A stretch of DNA of 44,165 bases from Methylophaga sp. (GCA_002733505.1 NVVW01000022.1:1-44165), one strand, 5' to 3'; positions 7,565 to 18,438 are shown, numbered from the stretch's first letter. The notes: generated from the sequence alone by a model not told the origin. A program made the numbers and translations.

Positions 7565-9055
7565 GTGTTCCATAAGCTTCAATTTAACCCCTCCTCGATC
7601 GCATCACTGATGCTGTTATTATCACTTTTTATATTTCCGCAACTCGCAGTTGCTGGCAGTGATAATGTTTCTTTATTAGACTTAACAACGCATTGGGTCG
7701 GTTATGCCTCATTAGCTGTTTTTTTCTTGGCTTATATGCTGGTTATTGCTGAAGAAAAAATTCATCTGCGAAAATCAAAACCGGTTATCGTTGCTGCCGG
7801 TATTATATGGGCAATGATTGCTGCCATCTATGCTGCGCAAGATGATCCCGTATTTCACCATACCGCAGAAATAATGATACGCCACAATTTGCTGGAATTC
7901 GCTGAGTTATTTTTATTCCTCTTAGCAGCTATGACCTATATTAATACCATGGGGGAACGCGGCGTATTTGATGTGCTTCGGAGCTGGTTAATCAATAAGG
8001 GCTTTTCTTTACGCACTATTTTCTGGTTAACAGGCCTGTTCGCATTCTTTATTTCCCCTATCGCCGATAACTTAACCACTGCCTTATTAATGGCGACGGT
8101 TATCATGGCAGTGGGCGGTACAAATCATAAGTTTATTGCCATCTCCTGCATTAATATTGTGGTTGCCGCTAATGCTGGCGGGGCATTCAGTCCGTTTGGT
8201 GATATTACCACCCTGATGGTATGGCAAAAAGGTGTGGTTGAGTTCCAACAATTTTTTGTATTATTCCTACCCTCTATCGTCAATTGGCTAGTGCCAGCAG
8301 TGATTATGTCTTTCTTTGTAAGCAGTGGATTACCCCCACAAATACAGACTGAAACTGCAACATTAAAACGAGGCGCTTTTATTGTTGTTTTCTTGTTTCT
8401 CCTTACTATTTCAATGGCCGCTTCTGCCCATGTCTTCTTACACTTACCTCCCGTTATCGGCATGATGACAGGTTTAGGTTTTTTAAAAATATACAGTTAC
8501 TTTATCACTAGACGTGACCAACGCGTATTCAATAAGTTAGCGTATGGTGGTGAAACAACATTAACCTTAGATGAGATCGCAAAACTCAACCAGCCATTTA
8601 ATATTTTCCAGCAATTAGAACGTGCTGAGTGGGATACCTTAATGTTTTTCTATGGCATTATTCTGTGTGTAGGCGGTCTAGGCACCATCGGTTATCTCGC
8701 TGTTGGCTCTGAACTAATGTACATTGATATGGGTGCAACCAATGCTAATATTTTAGTGGGGCTTTTATCAGCTGTGATCGATAATATTCCAGTAATGTTT
8801 GCCGTATTATCAATGATGCCAGCGATGGATACAGGGCAATGGCTATTGGTTACACTCACTGCGGGTGTCGGTGGTTCGTTGCTCTCGATTGGTTCAGCCG
8901 CGGGCGTTGCTGTAATGGGACAGGCTCGTGGGATCTATACATTTATAGGTCACCTAAAATGGATCTGGGCAATCGCATTAGGCTATGCCGCTAGTATTTG
9001 GGTTCACCTGTGGTTAAATGCACATTTATTCGATAATATTGCTGTTAGTAGCTAA
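7565..9055 (+). CDS. nhaD: NhaD-type Na+/H+ antiporter
   Basis: A 496-residue polytopic inner-membrane protein of the NhaD/ArsB (ion transporter) superfamily. The N-terminus looks like a cleavable signal (LMLLLSLFIFPQLAVAGS), typical of NhaD from halophilic gammaproteobacteria, followed by about a dozen membrane segments. Conserved stretches include SPIADNLTTALLMATVIMAVGG, here split between two helices, NAGGAFSPFGDITTLMVW and SAVIDNIPVMFAVLSMMP. It exchanges Na+ or Li+ for H+ at alkaline pH. It starts with GTG and has only a weak ribosome site. Its last codons overlap the convergent MaoC gene by four bases, and no terminator is visible between them. Confidence 0.92.
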   Translation: MFHKLQFNPSSIASLMLLLSLFIFPQLAVAGSDNVSLLDLTTHWVGYASLAVFFLAYMLVIAEEKIHLRKSKPVIVAAGIIWAMIAAIYAAQDDPVFHHTAEIMIRHNLLEFAELFLFLLAAMTYINTMGERGVFDVLRSWLINKGFSLRTIFWLTGLFAFFISPIADNLTTALLMATVIMAVGGTNHKFIAISCINIVVAANAGGAFSPFGDITTLMVWQKGVVEFQQFFVLFLPSIVNWLVPAVIMSFFVSSGLPPQIQTETATLKRGAFIVVFLFLLTISMAASAHVFLHLPPVIGMMTGLGFLKIYSYFITRRDQRVFNKLAYGGETTLTLDEIAKLNQPFNIFQQLERAEWDTLMFFYGIILCVGGLGTIGYLAVGSELMYIDMGATNANILVGLLSAVIDNIPVMFAVLSMMPAMDTGQWLLVTLTAGVGGSLLSIGSAAGVAVMGQARGIYTFIGHLKWIWAIALGYAASIWVHLWLNAHLFDNIAVSS

Positions 9056-9750
9056 AAATAAAGGCGCACCACCGTTTCGGCGATACATGCTGGCCTAGTG
9101 CTATTTTCAATTTCGATTTTTATTTCACGTACTACTTCTAGCCCGCGCTTCATCGGCACTAGTTTTGTGATCCGTGCGTGTGCTCTGATACGTTTGCCAA
9201 TTTTAATTGGAAATGGAAATACAACACTATTGAGACCATAGTTCACCACCATTCGTGCTTCCGGATAAATATTCTTTTCAGGATCAACACTGTCTGTCAA
9301 CAGTGGAATTAAAGCTAGTGTTAGAAAACCGTGAGCAATTGTAGTTCTATAAGGTGATTCTTTTTTTGCACGATCAGGACTAGTATGAATCCATTGTTGA
9401 TCTCCTGTTACTAATGCAAATTGATCAACACTAGCTTGCTCTACGGTATACCAGTCACCAACAAACGTTTCTTCACCCAAATGCGCATTGAGACGCAAAT
9501 AAACCGTTTTTAAAACATCATTTTTTTCTAATAATAATGCGATTTGCGCTTCTTCATTACCAAGAAAACTTACATACTTTCCTAAAGATATAAGCACGTT
9601 GGAATCAACCAACTTTCTATTAACAAGATCAGGGAATTGACGAATTGTTGAACCGAATTTATCAATTAAATCATCATAGCTAGATTGATATCTAATATGA
9701 TTTTTTCTAAATGATTCAACAATGTCTGTATAAAATTCTTTTTCTTTCAC
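9052..9750 (-). CDS. MaoC-like (R)-hydratase with N-terminal extension
   Basis: Residues about 95-232 form a hot-dog MaoC domain: FVGDWYTVEQASVDQFALVTGD then QWIHTSPDRA and TTIAHGFLTLALIPLL. The Asp/His pair of the hydratase motif (D near GDQQWIH and H in AHGF) is present. Such enzymes hydrate trans-2-enoyl-CoA. The first ~90 residues have no recognisable domain and are unusual for stand-alone PhaJ/NodN-type proteins, which are near 150 residues. The substrate is unknown. Confidence 0.85.
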   Translation of the reverse strand: MKEKEFYTDIVESFRKNHIRYQSSYDDLIDKFGSTIRQFPDLVNRKLVDSNVLISLGKYVSFLGNEEAQIALLLEKNDVLKTVYLRLNAHLGEETFVGDWYTVEQASVDQFALVTGDQQWIHTSPDRAKKESPYRTTIAHGFLTLALIPLLTDSVDPEKNIYPEARMVVNYGLNSVVFPFPIKIGKRIRAHARITKLVPMKRGLEVVREIKIEIENSTRPACIAETVVRLYF

Positions 9751-9790
9751 AATTATTGTCCTTAATGTTTGAAGTAATTACTCCAGCATC

Positions 9791-9840
9791 TATAGCCAAA
9801 CCACTTGAAGATGCCGTTTTCAGAGCTTAGCACGAATGCC
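9791..9840 (+). repeat. Fragment of the 266-bp inverted-repeat element
   Basis: The stretch reads like the element terminus (TATAGCCAAACCACTTGAAG) and continues into the start of its first hairpin (CAGAGCTTAGCACGAATGCC), which also occurs at 23355-23620. The rest of the element is missing. It lies in the 5' region of the DAHP synthase gene. Confidence 0.7.
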
Positions 9841-9945
9841 ATTTAAATGACCCAATGACAAGCACAAAAACTAATTCAAACATAGCCGAAATCATAAGCA
9901 ACGGGTAGAATAAGGGATTAATTTTTCTTTTAGGTAAAAAGTTTC

Positions 9946-11001
9946 ATGCTATACAACACCGATGATTTGCGTATTGCTGGGGTACAAGAAGTGATTCCTC
10001 CTGCTGAATTACATCAACAGTACCCGATCAGCGATCAGGCTTCTGCAACTACATTTAATGCGCGTAACATCACCCAAAAAATAGTACACGGTGATGATGA
10101 CCGCTTGATTGTTATTATCGGTCCCTGCTCTATTCATGATCCTGCTGCTGCGCGTGAATATGCTGGGCTTCTAAAGCCACTAATTGAAGAATTAAAAGAT
10201 GACTTGCACATTATTATGCGGGTTTATTTTGAAAAACCACGCTCGGTGATAGGTTGGAAAGGTTTAATTAATGATCCCTACCTTGATGGCAGTTACAAAA
10301 TCAATGATGGCTTAGGTATTGCCCGAAAACTATTGCTCGATCTTGCTGAAATGGGCGTGCCTGTTGGCAGTGAATACCTAGACTTGATCAGCCCACAATA
10401 TATCGCTGATTTAATCACCTGGGGTGCCATCGGCGCACGCACTACTGAAAGCCAATCTCACCGTGAATTAGCTTCTGGCTTATCATGCCCGATTGGCTTT
10501 AAAAATGCGACAGATGGAGGGCTTCAAATTGCAATTGATGCCTGTATGTCGGCCTCCAAACCCCATCACTTTATGTCGCTCACCAAAGCAGGTCATTCTG
10601 CTATATTCTCGACCACGGGTAACCCTGATTGCCATGTGATTTTACGAGGTGGAAAAGAGCCTAATTATAATGCCGAAAGTATTCAGGAAGTGGCAACGAC
10701 CATTGGTCGTACCGGACAAAAAGCCCTTTTCATGATCGATTGTAGCCACGCTAACAGCGGTAAAAGCCATATTCAGCAAGAAGTGGTTTGTCGTGATGTC
10801 GCCAATCAAATAGCCAATGGTGAAAAACGTATCATGGGCATCATGCTTGAAAGTAACCTTGTGGCTGGCAGACAAAATACCGACGAAGGTAAAGGGTTAG
10901 TTTACGGTCAAAGCATCACAGATGCTTGCATGGCTTGGGATAATAGTGAAGTGTTGTTGCGGGAGCTTGCTGAGGCGGTTCAACAACGTCGTCGCCGTTA
11001 A
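9946..11001 (+). CDS. 3-deoxy-7-phosphoheptulonate synthase, class I (AroF/G/H)
   Basis: It condenses phosphoenolpyruvate and erythrose 4-phosphate, the first step of aromatic amino acid synthesis. The 351-residue length matches E. coli AroF/G/H. Diagnostic motifs are IGPCSIHD near residue 65, KPRSVIGWKG, GARTTESQSHRELASGL, RGGKEPNY and DCSHANSGK, covering PEP, E4P and metal ligands. The N-terminus (YNTDDLRIAGVQEVIPP) is like the feedback-sensitive forms. Which amino acid regulates it cannot be decided by eye. The 5' region holds a fragment of the inverted-repeat element; I see no leader peptide attenuator. Confidence 0.96.
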   Translation: MLYNTDDLRIAGVQEVIPPAELHQQYPISDQASATTFNARNITQKIVHGDDDRLIVIIGPCSIHDPAAAREYAGLLKPLIEELKDDLHIIMRVYFEKPRSVIGWKGLINDPYLDGSYKINDGLGIARKLLLDLAEMGVPVGSEYLDLISPQYIADLITWGAIGARTTESQSHRELASGLSCPIGFKNATDGGLQIAIDACMSASKPHHFMSLTKAGHSAIFSTTGNPDCHVILRGGKEPNYNAESIQEVATTIGRTGQKALFMIDCSHANSGKSHIQQEVVCRDVANQIANGEKRIMGIMLESNLVAGRQNTDEGKGLVYGQSITDACMAWDNSEVLLRELAEAVQQRRRR

Positions 11002-11032
11002 AACTAGCACCAAATCCTTACACGAATTGAGC

Positions 11033-14000
11033 CTAGCGTTGCTCATTATCTGTAAGTGAAACAAAACCAATGTCTTCCATTATTGCGTATACCGATGGTA
11101 ATACCAGCATAATTAATAATGTAGAAGTGAGCATGCCAAAAACAATACTGGTCACTAATGGGACTAAAATTAATGCTTGAGTACTAGTTTCAAACAATAG
11201 TGGTGTCATCCCTGCAACCGTGGTCGCTGAGGTTAAGAAAATTGCACGAAAACGATCTCGCACTGCTAAGCTGGCAGCGTTATGTAATGATGCGCCCTCT
11301 TCGATATGATGTTTGACGAATACCACTAACAAGATGGAGTCATTCACCACAATGCCTGCCAATGATACAAAGCCAATCATGCTCGGCAATGTGAAATCTA
11401 ACCCCATCAATAAATGCCCCCAAATCGCACCGATTAGTGCTAAAGGAATATTTAACATGACGATGATAGGTTCTCGGTAATTCCTGAAGATCAAACTCAG
11501 TAATAAGAATACCCCTAGTGCTCCTAATGCAAAGCCCGACAAAATTGACATTTTGGTTTCAGTACCACTTTCAACCTCACCTTTCAGGCTAAATGTAATT
11601 TCTGGATAACGTAGTTGTAAGCCATTTAAAAAATCTTTTTCAGTTCCTGCTATGATTTCAGAGGTGTTAGCAACCGCCGCATCGACATCACCAAAAATAG
11701 TAATAGTCCGTTGATGATTAATATGACTGATGCGTGCAAAGCCACGTCTCTCCGTAATGGTAGCCACACTACTTAATGGTATTGCCTCACCTTTATTAGA
11801 AAAGATCATCAAATTATCAAAATCATGTAGCTCTTCACCCAGCTTACTATCCAGTTTAGCTACAATTTCGTATGCTTCACGGCCTTGATAAATATCACTA
11901 ATAATTGCCCCTTGATAAGCAGCCCGGAGTTGAGATGCAATACTTCGAGCATCAATACCAGCAGACAAAGCTCCCGGTTTAAGTTGAACGGTAAACTCTG
12001 GTTTACCTGGCCGCAAATCATCAAGTAAATTCGATACGCCATCATAACCACGTAACCAGTTTTGTAATTCCCATGACGCTGTAGATAATTTATTTAAATC
12101 GTTACCACTTAAACGAATTTCAATTGCTCGCCCAGCAGGTCCAACCTTCGGCTCTCTAAATTGAACACTGATCACACTAGGCAGATCACCACTATTTTTT
12201 CGCCATAAACTTGTTAGTTCAGCCATATGGGTATTACGTATTTCTGTACTTAATAAATCAAGGCTAATGGTTGCTAAGTGCGTACCACTTTCTGGCACAT
12301 CGCCGTGCACACCATAGCTAAGTTGTATATTTTTAACTAATGGCTCTGATTCGTTTTTGTTGAGTGTTTCAGTTGTTTCTTCTAAAGCGTGTAACAAGAT
12401 CGCCATTACGCGTTCAGTTTCAGCCAAAGGTGTGCCCTGAGCTAATAAGATACGAGCATCAACTGTGTTTCCTTCAAGATCGGGAAACGCCTTAAACTTA
12501 ACGGTGCCGGTTGCCATTAACCCAATAGATAGTACTAACATAGCCAATGTCACACCGACTGTAAGATAGCGGTATTTTATTGCTGTATCTGCAAGGCGAC
12601 CAACACGGTCACGTAGCTTGTCAAAAGCAGCTTCAAACTTTTGCCGAATTTTCGGAGGCTGTTTATGGTGAACATGCTGTAAAGAATGCATTAGGTGATG
12701 TGGCAACACTAAAAATGCTTCAATCAAACTAATGGTCAGCACCGATAGTAATACAACCGGTAATACACCTAATATTTGCCCCATTTCACCTTTCATCATC
12801 AGCAAACTACCAAATAGAAATGCTGACGTCAGAAATGAGGCTATAACACCGGCAATTACTCGATGCGTACCATCAATAGCCGCATCCATTGGGGACTTTC
12901 CTTTATTGTATTCGTGGGCGATACTTTCTGATAACACAATAGCATCATCCATCAAAATACCGATGGCCATCAGTAGTGCCACCATCGAAATCATATTGAT
13001 GGTAATGCCAAACATTACCATCATCGCTAAGCCACCTAAAAATGAAATAGGTAAACCTAAAGCCACCCAAAAAGTATAACGCCAATTAAAAAATAGTAAT
13101 AAGGCCATTGTAGCTAAAAACAAACCCTGCCAGCCATTTTTCAATAACAATTGTAGGCGATCCTTAACTAAAGCCGTGCCATTTTGGGTGATAGTTAGCT
13201 TGGTGCCTTCTGGCAATATCCGGTTTTCAGTTTTAACAAAATCATCGATAGCTTCAAACACAGTCAATAGATCATCACTGGTATTTTTACTAATTTGCAA
13301 TAAACCTGCAGCCTGATTATTAACCTCAATTCGTTGTTCACGTCGTTCAAATTTATCTTCAACCCGGGCAATATCTCGTAGCTTTATTTCGCCACCATCA
13401 GCTGAGTTTAAAATCACTAAATCAGCCAGTTCTTCAGCTGTTTTCCGAACATTATCAAAACGAATTTGATACGAGGTTTCAATCCCTTCTAATGTTCCAG
13501 CAGGTAAGTCAAGCGCTTGAGATGAAATCAAGTTAGCAATATCCTGCACACTTAGTTGATATTTAAGTAATGTATCAGGATCTATTAATACTTGTAATTG
13601 ATGAGTCGAAAAACCATCAACAGTGACAATAGGGATCTGCGGATTAGCCAATAACTTATTACGATAATGTTCCGTCAAGGCTTTCAATTCAGTGCGGGTT
13701 AAATTAGTTGAGGTGATCGCTACATTGGCAACTGCACTAATTCGGCCTAATTGTTTGATGATGGCATCTTCAGTTTCTGCTGGAAAATCTGAAATCCCAT
13801 CAACAGCTGCCTTAACATCATCATAAAAGGCGTCAATATCGCCTGCTTCGTCCATTTCTAGCGTAAAAAGTGCCATATTATCACGTGCATCACAGATTTG
13901 CTCTTTTAAATAGCTAATGCCATCGGTTGCATCTTCAAGACGATTACAAATTGCATCTTCAACATCTGCTGGTGTAGCCCCCGGATAAGGTAAAGAAATC

Positions 14001-14131
14001 TGCACTTTGCTCGGTTTAATAAGCGGGAAGGATTCTTTATTTAAATGTGTTAACGACACTAAACCGATGGCAATAATCGCCATCATTAGAATATTTCCTG
14101 CGGTCGGATGATTTATAAAATAACGAATCAT
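11033..14131 (-). CDS. RND efflux transporter permease (AcrB-like)
   Basis: The inner-membrane pump of a tripartite RND efflux system, with 1032 residues (AcrB-like size), 12 predicted membrane segments and two large periplasmic loops. The first segment is ILMMAIIAIGLVSL. The proton-relay double Asp is in LMAIGILMDDAIVLSES near residue 400. The C-terminal half includes GFVSLAGIVVNDSILLV. It overlaps the upstream fusion-protein gene by one base (TAATG), so they form an operon. No outer-membrane TolC-like gene is adjacent. The substrate is unknown; the sequence is closer to multidrug-type than to heavy-metal CzcA types (inference). Confidence 0.93.
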   Translation of the reverse strand: MIRYFINHPTAGNILMMAIIAIGLVSLTHLNKESFPLIKPSKVQISLPYPGATPADVEDAICNRLEDATDGISYLKEQICDARDNMALFTLEMDEAGDIDAFYDDVKAAVDGISDFPAETEDAIIKQLGRISAVANVAITSTNLTRTELKALTEHYRNKLLANPQIPIVTVDGFSTHQLQVLIDPDTLLKYQLSVQDIANLISSQALDLPAGTLEGIETSYQIRFDNVRKTAEELADLVILNSADGGEIKLRDIARVEDKFERREQRIEVNNQAAGLLQISKNTSDDLLTVFEAIDDFVKTENRILPEGTKLTITQNGTALVKDRLQLLLKNGWQGLFLATMALLLFFNWRYTFWVALGLPISFLGGLAMMVMFGITINMISMVALLMAIGILMDDAIVLSESIAHEYNKGKSPMDAAIDGTHRVIAGVIASFLTSAFLFGSLLMMKGEMGQILGVLPVVLLSVLTISLIEAFLVLPHHLMHSLQHVHHKQPPKIRQKFEAAFDKLRDRVGRLADTAIKYRYLTVGVTLAMLVLSIGLMATGTVKFKAFPDLEGNTVDARILLAQGTPLAETERVMAILLHALEETTETLNKNESEPLVKNIQLSYGVHGDVPESGTHLATISLDLLSTEIRNTHMAELTSLWRKNSGDLPSVISVQFREPKVGPAGRAIEIRLSGNDLNKLSTASWELQNWLRGYDGVSNLLDDLRPGKPEFTVQLKPGALSAGIDARSIASQLRAAYQGAIISDIYQGREAYEIVAKLDSKLGEELHDFDNLMIFSNKGEAIPLSSVATITERRGFARISHINHQRTITIFGDVDAAVANTSEIIAGTEKDFLNGLQLRYPEITFSLKGEVESGTETKMSILSGFALGALGVFLLLSLIFRNYREPIIVMLNIPLALIGAIWGHLLMGLDFTLPSMIGFVSLAGIVVNDSILLVVFVKHHIEEGASLHNAASLAVRDRFRAIFLTSATTVAGMTPLLFETSTQALILVPLVTSIVFGMLTSTLLIMLVLPSVYAIMEDIGFVSLTDNEQR

Positions 14132-15519
14132 TAAAATTGCTCACCTAATGCATCTTTCAACATTTTCTGTTGATAATCATCTGCTATAAGAGGTTTTAAT
14201 GGCATACCTTCCATCACCGGAACAACATCACTAATGATAATCTGCTCGCCTTCCTTTATACCAACGTCATTATCATACTCAGCAATAACAACTAACTCAC
14301 TCTGACTAAACAGAATTTTAACCGGCCGTATAACTAAAGTGTTATCAGCTGCCACGACATAAACACGACCTTGATGAACCGCCTTGCGCGGAATTACAAT
14401 GGTTTGTTTTGCTGGTGCAAAAATCTCAACTGAGGTATACATGCCCTTTAATAAAGGTGGTCGGATCCCTGGAATGATTCCCTCATACGGTTTGTTAACG
14501 GCAATTACTAAACCCAAAGTATCGCGTGTTGGATCAACTGATTCACTAAGTCGAACCAATTTACCTTGCCAAACTGTTGAATTTTCTAAATCCCCTACTA
14601 AACGAACGCGAGTTTCTAATTGCATACTGGCTAATGTAGCCTGCAAGTTTTCTGGATTTTGTAAATCAATCGCTACTTCACTTTCAGCTAAGCCAGCTAA
14701 CACTAAAGGGCGAAATTGCTGCACCGGCAACTGCGCGTTTATTTCTACTTGCTCTACGCCCAAGGCCTCGAAAAGAATGGTTCCTGCTGGCGTGGATTCA
14801 TCTTTTTCTACAGCAACGGCACCTATTCGAGCATCAAACGGCATAACTACCTCTGTGCGGCCAATAGTATCCTGACTTTGCTCTACCTGACTTTCCGATT
14901 GTTGAATTTGTGCTCGCATTGCTGCTTTTCGGCTAGCGTAACTCGCTAATTTACCCTCGATATCTTGTACTGATTGTTGCAATGACAACACATTTTTCTG
15001 TTCTGCATCTAATGATGAACGAGCAATCACCCGTTTATCCCAAAGTGTTTGTAACCGCTCTAGCTCCTTCAACCCTACCTCTAACTTTTTCTGAGCAATA
15101 ACTAAGGCGTCTTTAGTGCTGGCCTGTTCTACATTTAACTGTACTAAGGATGATTGGCTACCGGCGAGCCCAGCCTTGCTTTGATTGAGCGAAATTTCAA
15201 ACGTAGTAGGTTCAATACGAAGTACAACAGTCCCTTTTTTAATGCTAGCGCCTTGTTTAAGATCGGGATGCATATAACTTATCTTGCCACTTACTTCAGA
15301 TTTTGCATTAATCATGATCGACGGTTCTACGTGACCAAATGCGACAGCTCTAACACGGAAGGGTATTTTGTTCACCTTGATGACTTCTACAGCTTTAATA
15401 GGATAACCAATATCTTGGTGCTCTACCGGCGCTTTACTCTTCACCAGAACCACCACCACTATAATTGCTGTAATCAAAATGACCGGCAATGAAACGAAGC
15501 TTTGCAATATCTTTTTCAT
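14131..15519 (-). CDS. RND efflux membrane fusion protein (HlyD/AcrA family)
   Basis: The periplasmic adaptor of the pump encoded next. It has 462 residues with an N-terminal membrane anchor (LPVILITAIIVVVVLV). A lipoyl/beta-barrel segment follows (GHVEPSIMINAKSEVSGKIS), then a coiled-coil hairpin at about 120-220 rich in Gln, Leu and Glu, and a beta-barrel domain. The protein is longer than AcrA (397). The gene starts with ATG and is first in the operon. No dedicated regulator is visible beside it. Confidence 0.9.
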   Translation of the reverse strand: MKKILQSFVSLPVILITAIIVVVVLVKSKAPVEHQDIGYPIKAVEVIKVNKIPFRVRAVAFGHVEPSIMINAKSEVSGKISYMHPDLKQGASIKKGTVVLRIEPTTFEISLNQSKAGLAGSQSSLVQLNVEQASTKDALVIAQKKLEVGLKELERLQTLWDKRVIARSSLDAEQKNVLSLQQSVQDIEGKLASYASRKAAMRAQIQQSESQVEQSQDTIGRTEVVMPFDARIGAVAVEKDESTPAGTILFEALGVEQVEINAQLPVQQFRPLVLAGLAESEVAIDLQNPENLQATLASMQLETRVRLVGDLENSTVWQGKLVRLSESVDPTRDTLGLVIAVNKPYEGIIPGIRPPLLKGMYTSVEIFAPAKQTIVIPRKAVHQGRVYVVAADNTLVIRPVKILFSQSELVVIAEYDNDVGIKEGEQIIISDVVPVMEGMPLKPLIADDYQQKMLKDALGEQF

Positions 15520-15697
15520 TTAAATACCGACCTATATTAGCAACTAATTATATTTGATAGTATAACAACTATTATCCACATCAATTGTACTTTATTTAAT
15601 ACAGACCAGGATAATATCTATATATCTATACCTTATATAGAAAAGGAATAAAGCACTATTTTTAAATATTAATACTGCGCAAAAGTTTAGAGTACGC

Positions 15698-15703
15698 TAT
15701 AAT
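15698..15703 (+). promoter_or_regulatory. rnfA: Candidate -10 box for rnf operon
   Basis: A consensus TATAAT lies about 80 bp before rnfA in the only sizeable intergenic region upstream of the operon. No good -35 is visible at 16-18 bp spacing, so support is weak. Confidence 0.3.
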
Positions 15704-15724
15704 AAATCGTTAAATTTAACCTTA

Positions 15725-15757
15725 TATACCCAAACCACTTTAAAATATATAGGTTTT
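15725..15757 (+). repeat. Decayed terminus of the inverted-repeat element
   Basis: It begins TATACCCAAACCACTTTAAA and ends AGGTTTT, similar to the element terminus at 23355 (TATACCCAAAATACTTGAAG ... AGGTTTCAG). Only the end is present, 26 bp before the rnfA start. Confidence 0.5.
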
Positions 15758-15782
15758 CCTGATTAATTCAGTAGGTTATTAC

Positions 15783-16358
15783 ATGGCAGAGTATGCCTTA
15801 ATTCTTATTAGCACCATTCTGGTGAACAATATCGTTCTAGTTAAATTTCTAGGGCTATGTCCGTTTATGGGTGTGTCTAGCAAACTGGAAACGGCTATTG
15901 GTATGGGCTTAGCAACTACATTTGTTTTAACCCTGTCGTCTATCAGCAGTTATATAATAAACGAATACTTACTAGCACCTTTAGGTATTGAATTTCTGCG
16001 TACTATTAGCTTTATTTTTGTGATTGCTGTGGTGGTGCAATTTACTGAATTGGTGGTGCACAAAACCAGCCCATTATTATATCAAGTATTAGGGATTTTC
16101 TTGCCTTTGATTACAACCAATTGTGCAGTGTTAGGCGTGGCCTTGCTTAATGTTCAAGATGACAATAACTTTATCGAGTCAGGCTTATATGGTTTTGGGG
16201 CGGCTATTGGTTTTTCTTTAGTCTTGGTTATTTTTGCTTCTATGCGCGAACGGATTGATGCCGCTGATGTGCCTGTGCCTTTCCAAGGCGCAGCTATTGG
16301 TTTAATCACCGCTGGTTTGATGTCTATGGCCTTTATGGGCTTTGCTAGTTTGGTTTAA
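15783..16358 (+). CDS. rnfA: Rnf complex subunit RnfA
   Basis: RnfA is an integral subunit of the ion-pumping ferredoxin:NAD+ oxidoreductase (Rnf, called Rsx in E. coli). It has 191 residues and six membrane helices. The pseudosymmetric motifs [18 protein letters not shown] near residue 15 and [13 protein letters not shown] near residue 110 are present; their Cys residues hold the membrane [2Fe-2S] cluster shared with RnfE. It is the first gene of the rnf operon, five bases before rnfB. Confidence 0.97.
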   Translation: MAEYALILISTILVNNIVLVKFLGLCPFMGVSSKLETAIGMGLATTFVLTLSSISSYIINEYLLAPLGIEFLRTISFIFVIAVVVQFTELVVHKTSPLLYQVLGIFLPLITTNCAVLGVALLNVQDDNNFIESGLYGFGAAIGFSLVLVIFASMRERIDAADVPVPFQGAAIGLITAGLMSMAFMGFASLV

Positions 16359-16363
16359 CCATC

Positions 16364-16924
16364 ATGCTAACAGCTATTGTCGCCATCACACTGATGGCAT
16401 TATTTTTCGGCCTAGTCTTAGGTTACGCTTCTATTCGCTTTAAGGTCGAAGGTGATCCTATTGCCGATCAAATCGACAAGCTATTGCCACAAACACAATG
16501 TGGACAATGTAGTTTTGCAGGTTGCCGCCCTTATGCTGAAGCCATCGCTGCGGGTGAAGTCGCTATAAACCGCTGTCCTCCTGGTGGAGAAACTACCATT
16601 ATAGCGTTAGCTGATTTACTACAAGTTGACGTGATTCCGCTTGATGATGAATGTGGCGAAGAAAAACCAAAAACCCTAGCTTTCATTGTTGAAGATCGTT
16701 GCATCGGTTGCACTTTATGTATTCAAGCTTGCCCTGTTGATGCTATTTTGGGTGCTGCCAAACAAATGCATACCGTTATTACTGATGAATGTACTGGCTG
16801 TGAATTATGTGTGCCGCCTTGCCCAGTAGATTGTATTGATATGATTGAAACCAAACCAAACCCAAACACTTGGCGTTGGCCTGATCCCGATCACCTTGAT
16901 CTCAAAACCGGGGGGCAATCATGA
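16364..16924 (+). CDS. rnfB: Rnf complex ferredoxin subunit RnfB
   Basis: RnfB passes electrons from reduced ferredoxin into the complex. The 186-residue protein has an N-terminal membrane anchor and a [4Fe-4S] motif [16 protein letters not shown] near residue 46. A two-cluster ferredoxin domain follows with [16 protein letters not shown] and [16 protein letters not shown]. All cluster cysteines are present. Its stop overlaps the rnfC start by 4 bp. Confidence 0.97.
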   Translation: MLTAIVAITLMALFFGLVLGYASIRFKVEGDPIADQIDKLLPQTQCGQCSFAGCRPYAEAIAAGEVAINRCPPGGETTIIALADLLQVDVIPLDDECGEEKPKTLAFIVEDRCIGCTLCIQACPVDAILGAAKQMHTVITDECTGCELCVPPCPVDCIDMIETKPNPNTWRWPDPDHLDLKTGGQS

Positions 16925-18438
16925 CTGAAAAACTTGCATCCTTCCCCGGTGGTTTAGTGCTTGATGGTCAAAAACGGCGTTCGACACAAACACCTATCCG
17001 CCAAACACCGTTGAGCAAAAATCTGATCTTGCCATTGCAACAACATATTGGCGCTGCTTCTGTAGCTATCGTAGAAGTCGGTGACAAGGTATTAAAAGGC
17101 CAGAAAATTGCCCGTGCAGAAGGTCATGTTTCGGTATATTTGCATGCCCCTAGCTCGGGTATCATTACTGCCATTGATGAACAACCCATCCCACATCCAT
17201 CGGGCTTGTCAGCATTATGTATTAGCCTTGAAACCGATGGTGAAGATTGCTGGATTGAACACCAAGGCACGGACGATTTCGCCAGCTTATCTGAACACGA
17301 TATCCGTCAGCGGATTCGTGAAGCAGGTATTGTTGGGCTGGGTGGTGCGGGGTTTCCTAGTTTTATTAAACTGAACCCCAGCGTACACCATCATGTTGAC
17401 ACATTAATTTTAAACGGTGTCGAATGCGAGCCTTATATCACTTGTGATGATATGTTGATGCGGGAGCGCGCCGAAGGCATTCTTGATGGTATTGAGATCA
17501 TGCACTATGCCCTGCATGTTAAAAACTGCGTTATTGCCATCGAAGATAATAAAGCTGAAGCTATTAGTGCAATGGAGCTTGCATTGTCACAACGACCTGA
17601 GCTACAAAACACAAAAGTCGTAAGCATTCCAACACGCTACCCAGCAGGCAGCGAAAAACAATTAATTCAAGTCATTACCGGCAAACAAGTCCCTACTGCA
17701 GGCTTGCCTATTGATTTAGGTATTGTTTGCCACAACGTCGGCACAAGTTACGCCATTGGTCGTGCCATCAAACATGGTGAACCACTCATTTCACGCGTCG
17801 TTACCGTAACAGGTACTGATGTGGCTCATGCGGGCAATTTTGAAACCCTATTCGGCACGCCAATGCATGAACTATTAGCTTTTTGTAAAACTGAGCGCCA
17901 GCCAGATGAGCCCTTTATCTTGGGCGGCCCGATGATGGGTTATAACCTTTCGGGGGATCACCTCCCCGTTACTAAAACAGCTAACTGTATCTTGGTGGGC
18001 GTTGAAAATGCAGCACCCGATGCTAAGCCTATGCCTTGTATTCGCTGTGGTGAATGTGCCACTGCCTGCCCTGTCGGCTTGCTACCACAGCAACTCTATT
18101 GGCATGCCCGCGCTAAAGACTTAGACAAAACAGAAGACTATAATCTATTCGATTGCATCGAATGTGGCTGTTGCAGTTATGTTTGCCCGAGTAAAATTCC
18201 TTTGGTGCATTATTTCCGTTTTGCTAAAACAGAAATAATGAATCAACAACAAGAAACACTAAAAGCTGATAATGCTCGAATACGCCACGATAACCGACAA
18301 CATCGACAAGAATTAGAGAAAAAAGAAAAACAAGAACGCCAACGTCAGCGTAAAGCTGCGCTTGCGGCGACGAAAGCGGCAAAAGAAAAAGAAGCGGCTA
18401 AACAAAGCAATGAAGCTGATAATGTGGAGAACAACTGA
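16921..18438 (+). CDS. rnfC: Rnf complex NADH-binding subunit RnfC
   Basis: RnfC carries the FMN and NADH sites and two [4Fe-4S] clusters of the Rnf complex at the cytoplasmic face. The N-terminal barrel-sandwich region is followed by a Rossmann-like segment with [13 protein letters not shown]. The cluster motifs are [12 protein letters not shown] and [12 protein letters not shown]. The C-terminus is a Lys/Gln/Glu/Ala-rich tail, as in gammaproteobacterial RnfC. Length is 505. The stop codon sits in TGATG, the usual coupling signal to rnfD, but the following ATG now runs into an inserted element. Confidence 0.97.
   Translation: MTEKLASFPGGLVLDGQKRRSTQTPIRQTPLSKNLILPLQQHIGAASVAIVEVGDKVLKGQKIARAEGHVSVYLHAPSSGIITAIDEQPIPHPSGLSALCISLETDGEDCWIEHQGTDDFASLSEHDIRQRIREAGIVGLGGAGFPSFIKLNPSVHHHVDTLILNGVECEPYITCDDMLMRERAEGILDGIEIMHYALHVKNCVIAIEDNKAEAISAMELALSQRPELQNTKVVSIPTRYPAGSEKQLIQVITGKQVPTAGLPIDLGIVCHNVGTSYAIGRAIKHGEPLISRVVTVTGTDVAHAGNFETLFGTPMHELLAFCKTERQPDEPFILGGPMMGYNLSGDHLPVTKTANCILVGVENAAPDAKPMPCIRCGECATACPVGLLPQQLYWHARAKDLDKTEDYNLFDCIECGCCSYVCPSKIPLVHYFRFAKTEIMNQQQETLKADNARIRHDNRQHRQELEKKEKQERQRQRKAALAATKAAKEKEAAKQSNEADNVENN

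Noticed and set aside
9052..9058. The nhaD-MaoC 3' overlap as a special antisense control.
   Set aside because: A four-base convergent overlap of stop codons is common and gives no evidence of regulation.
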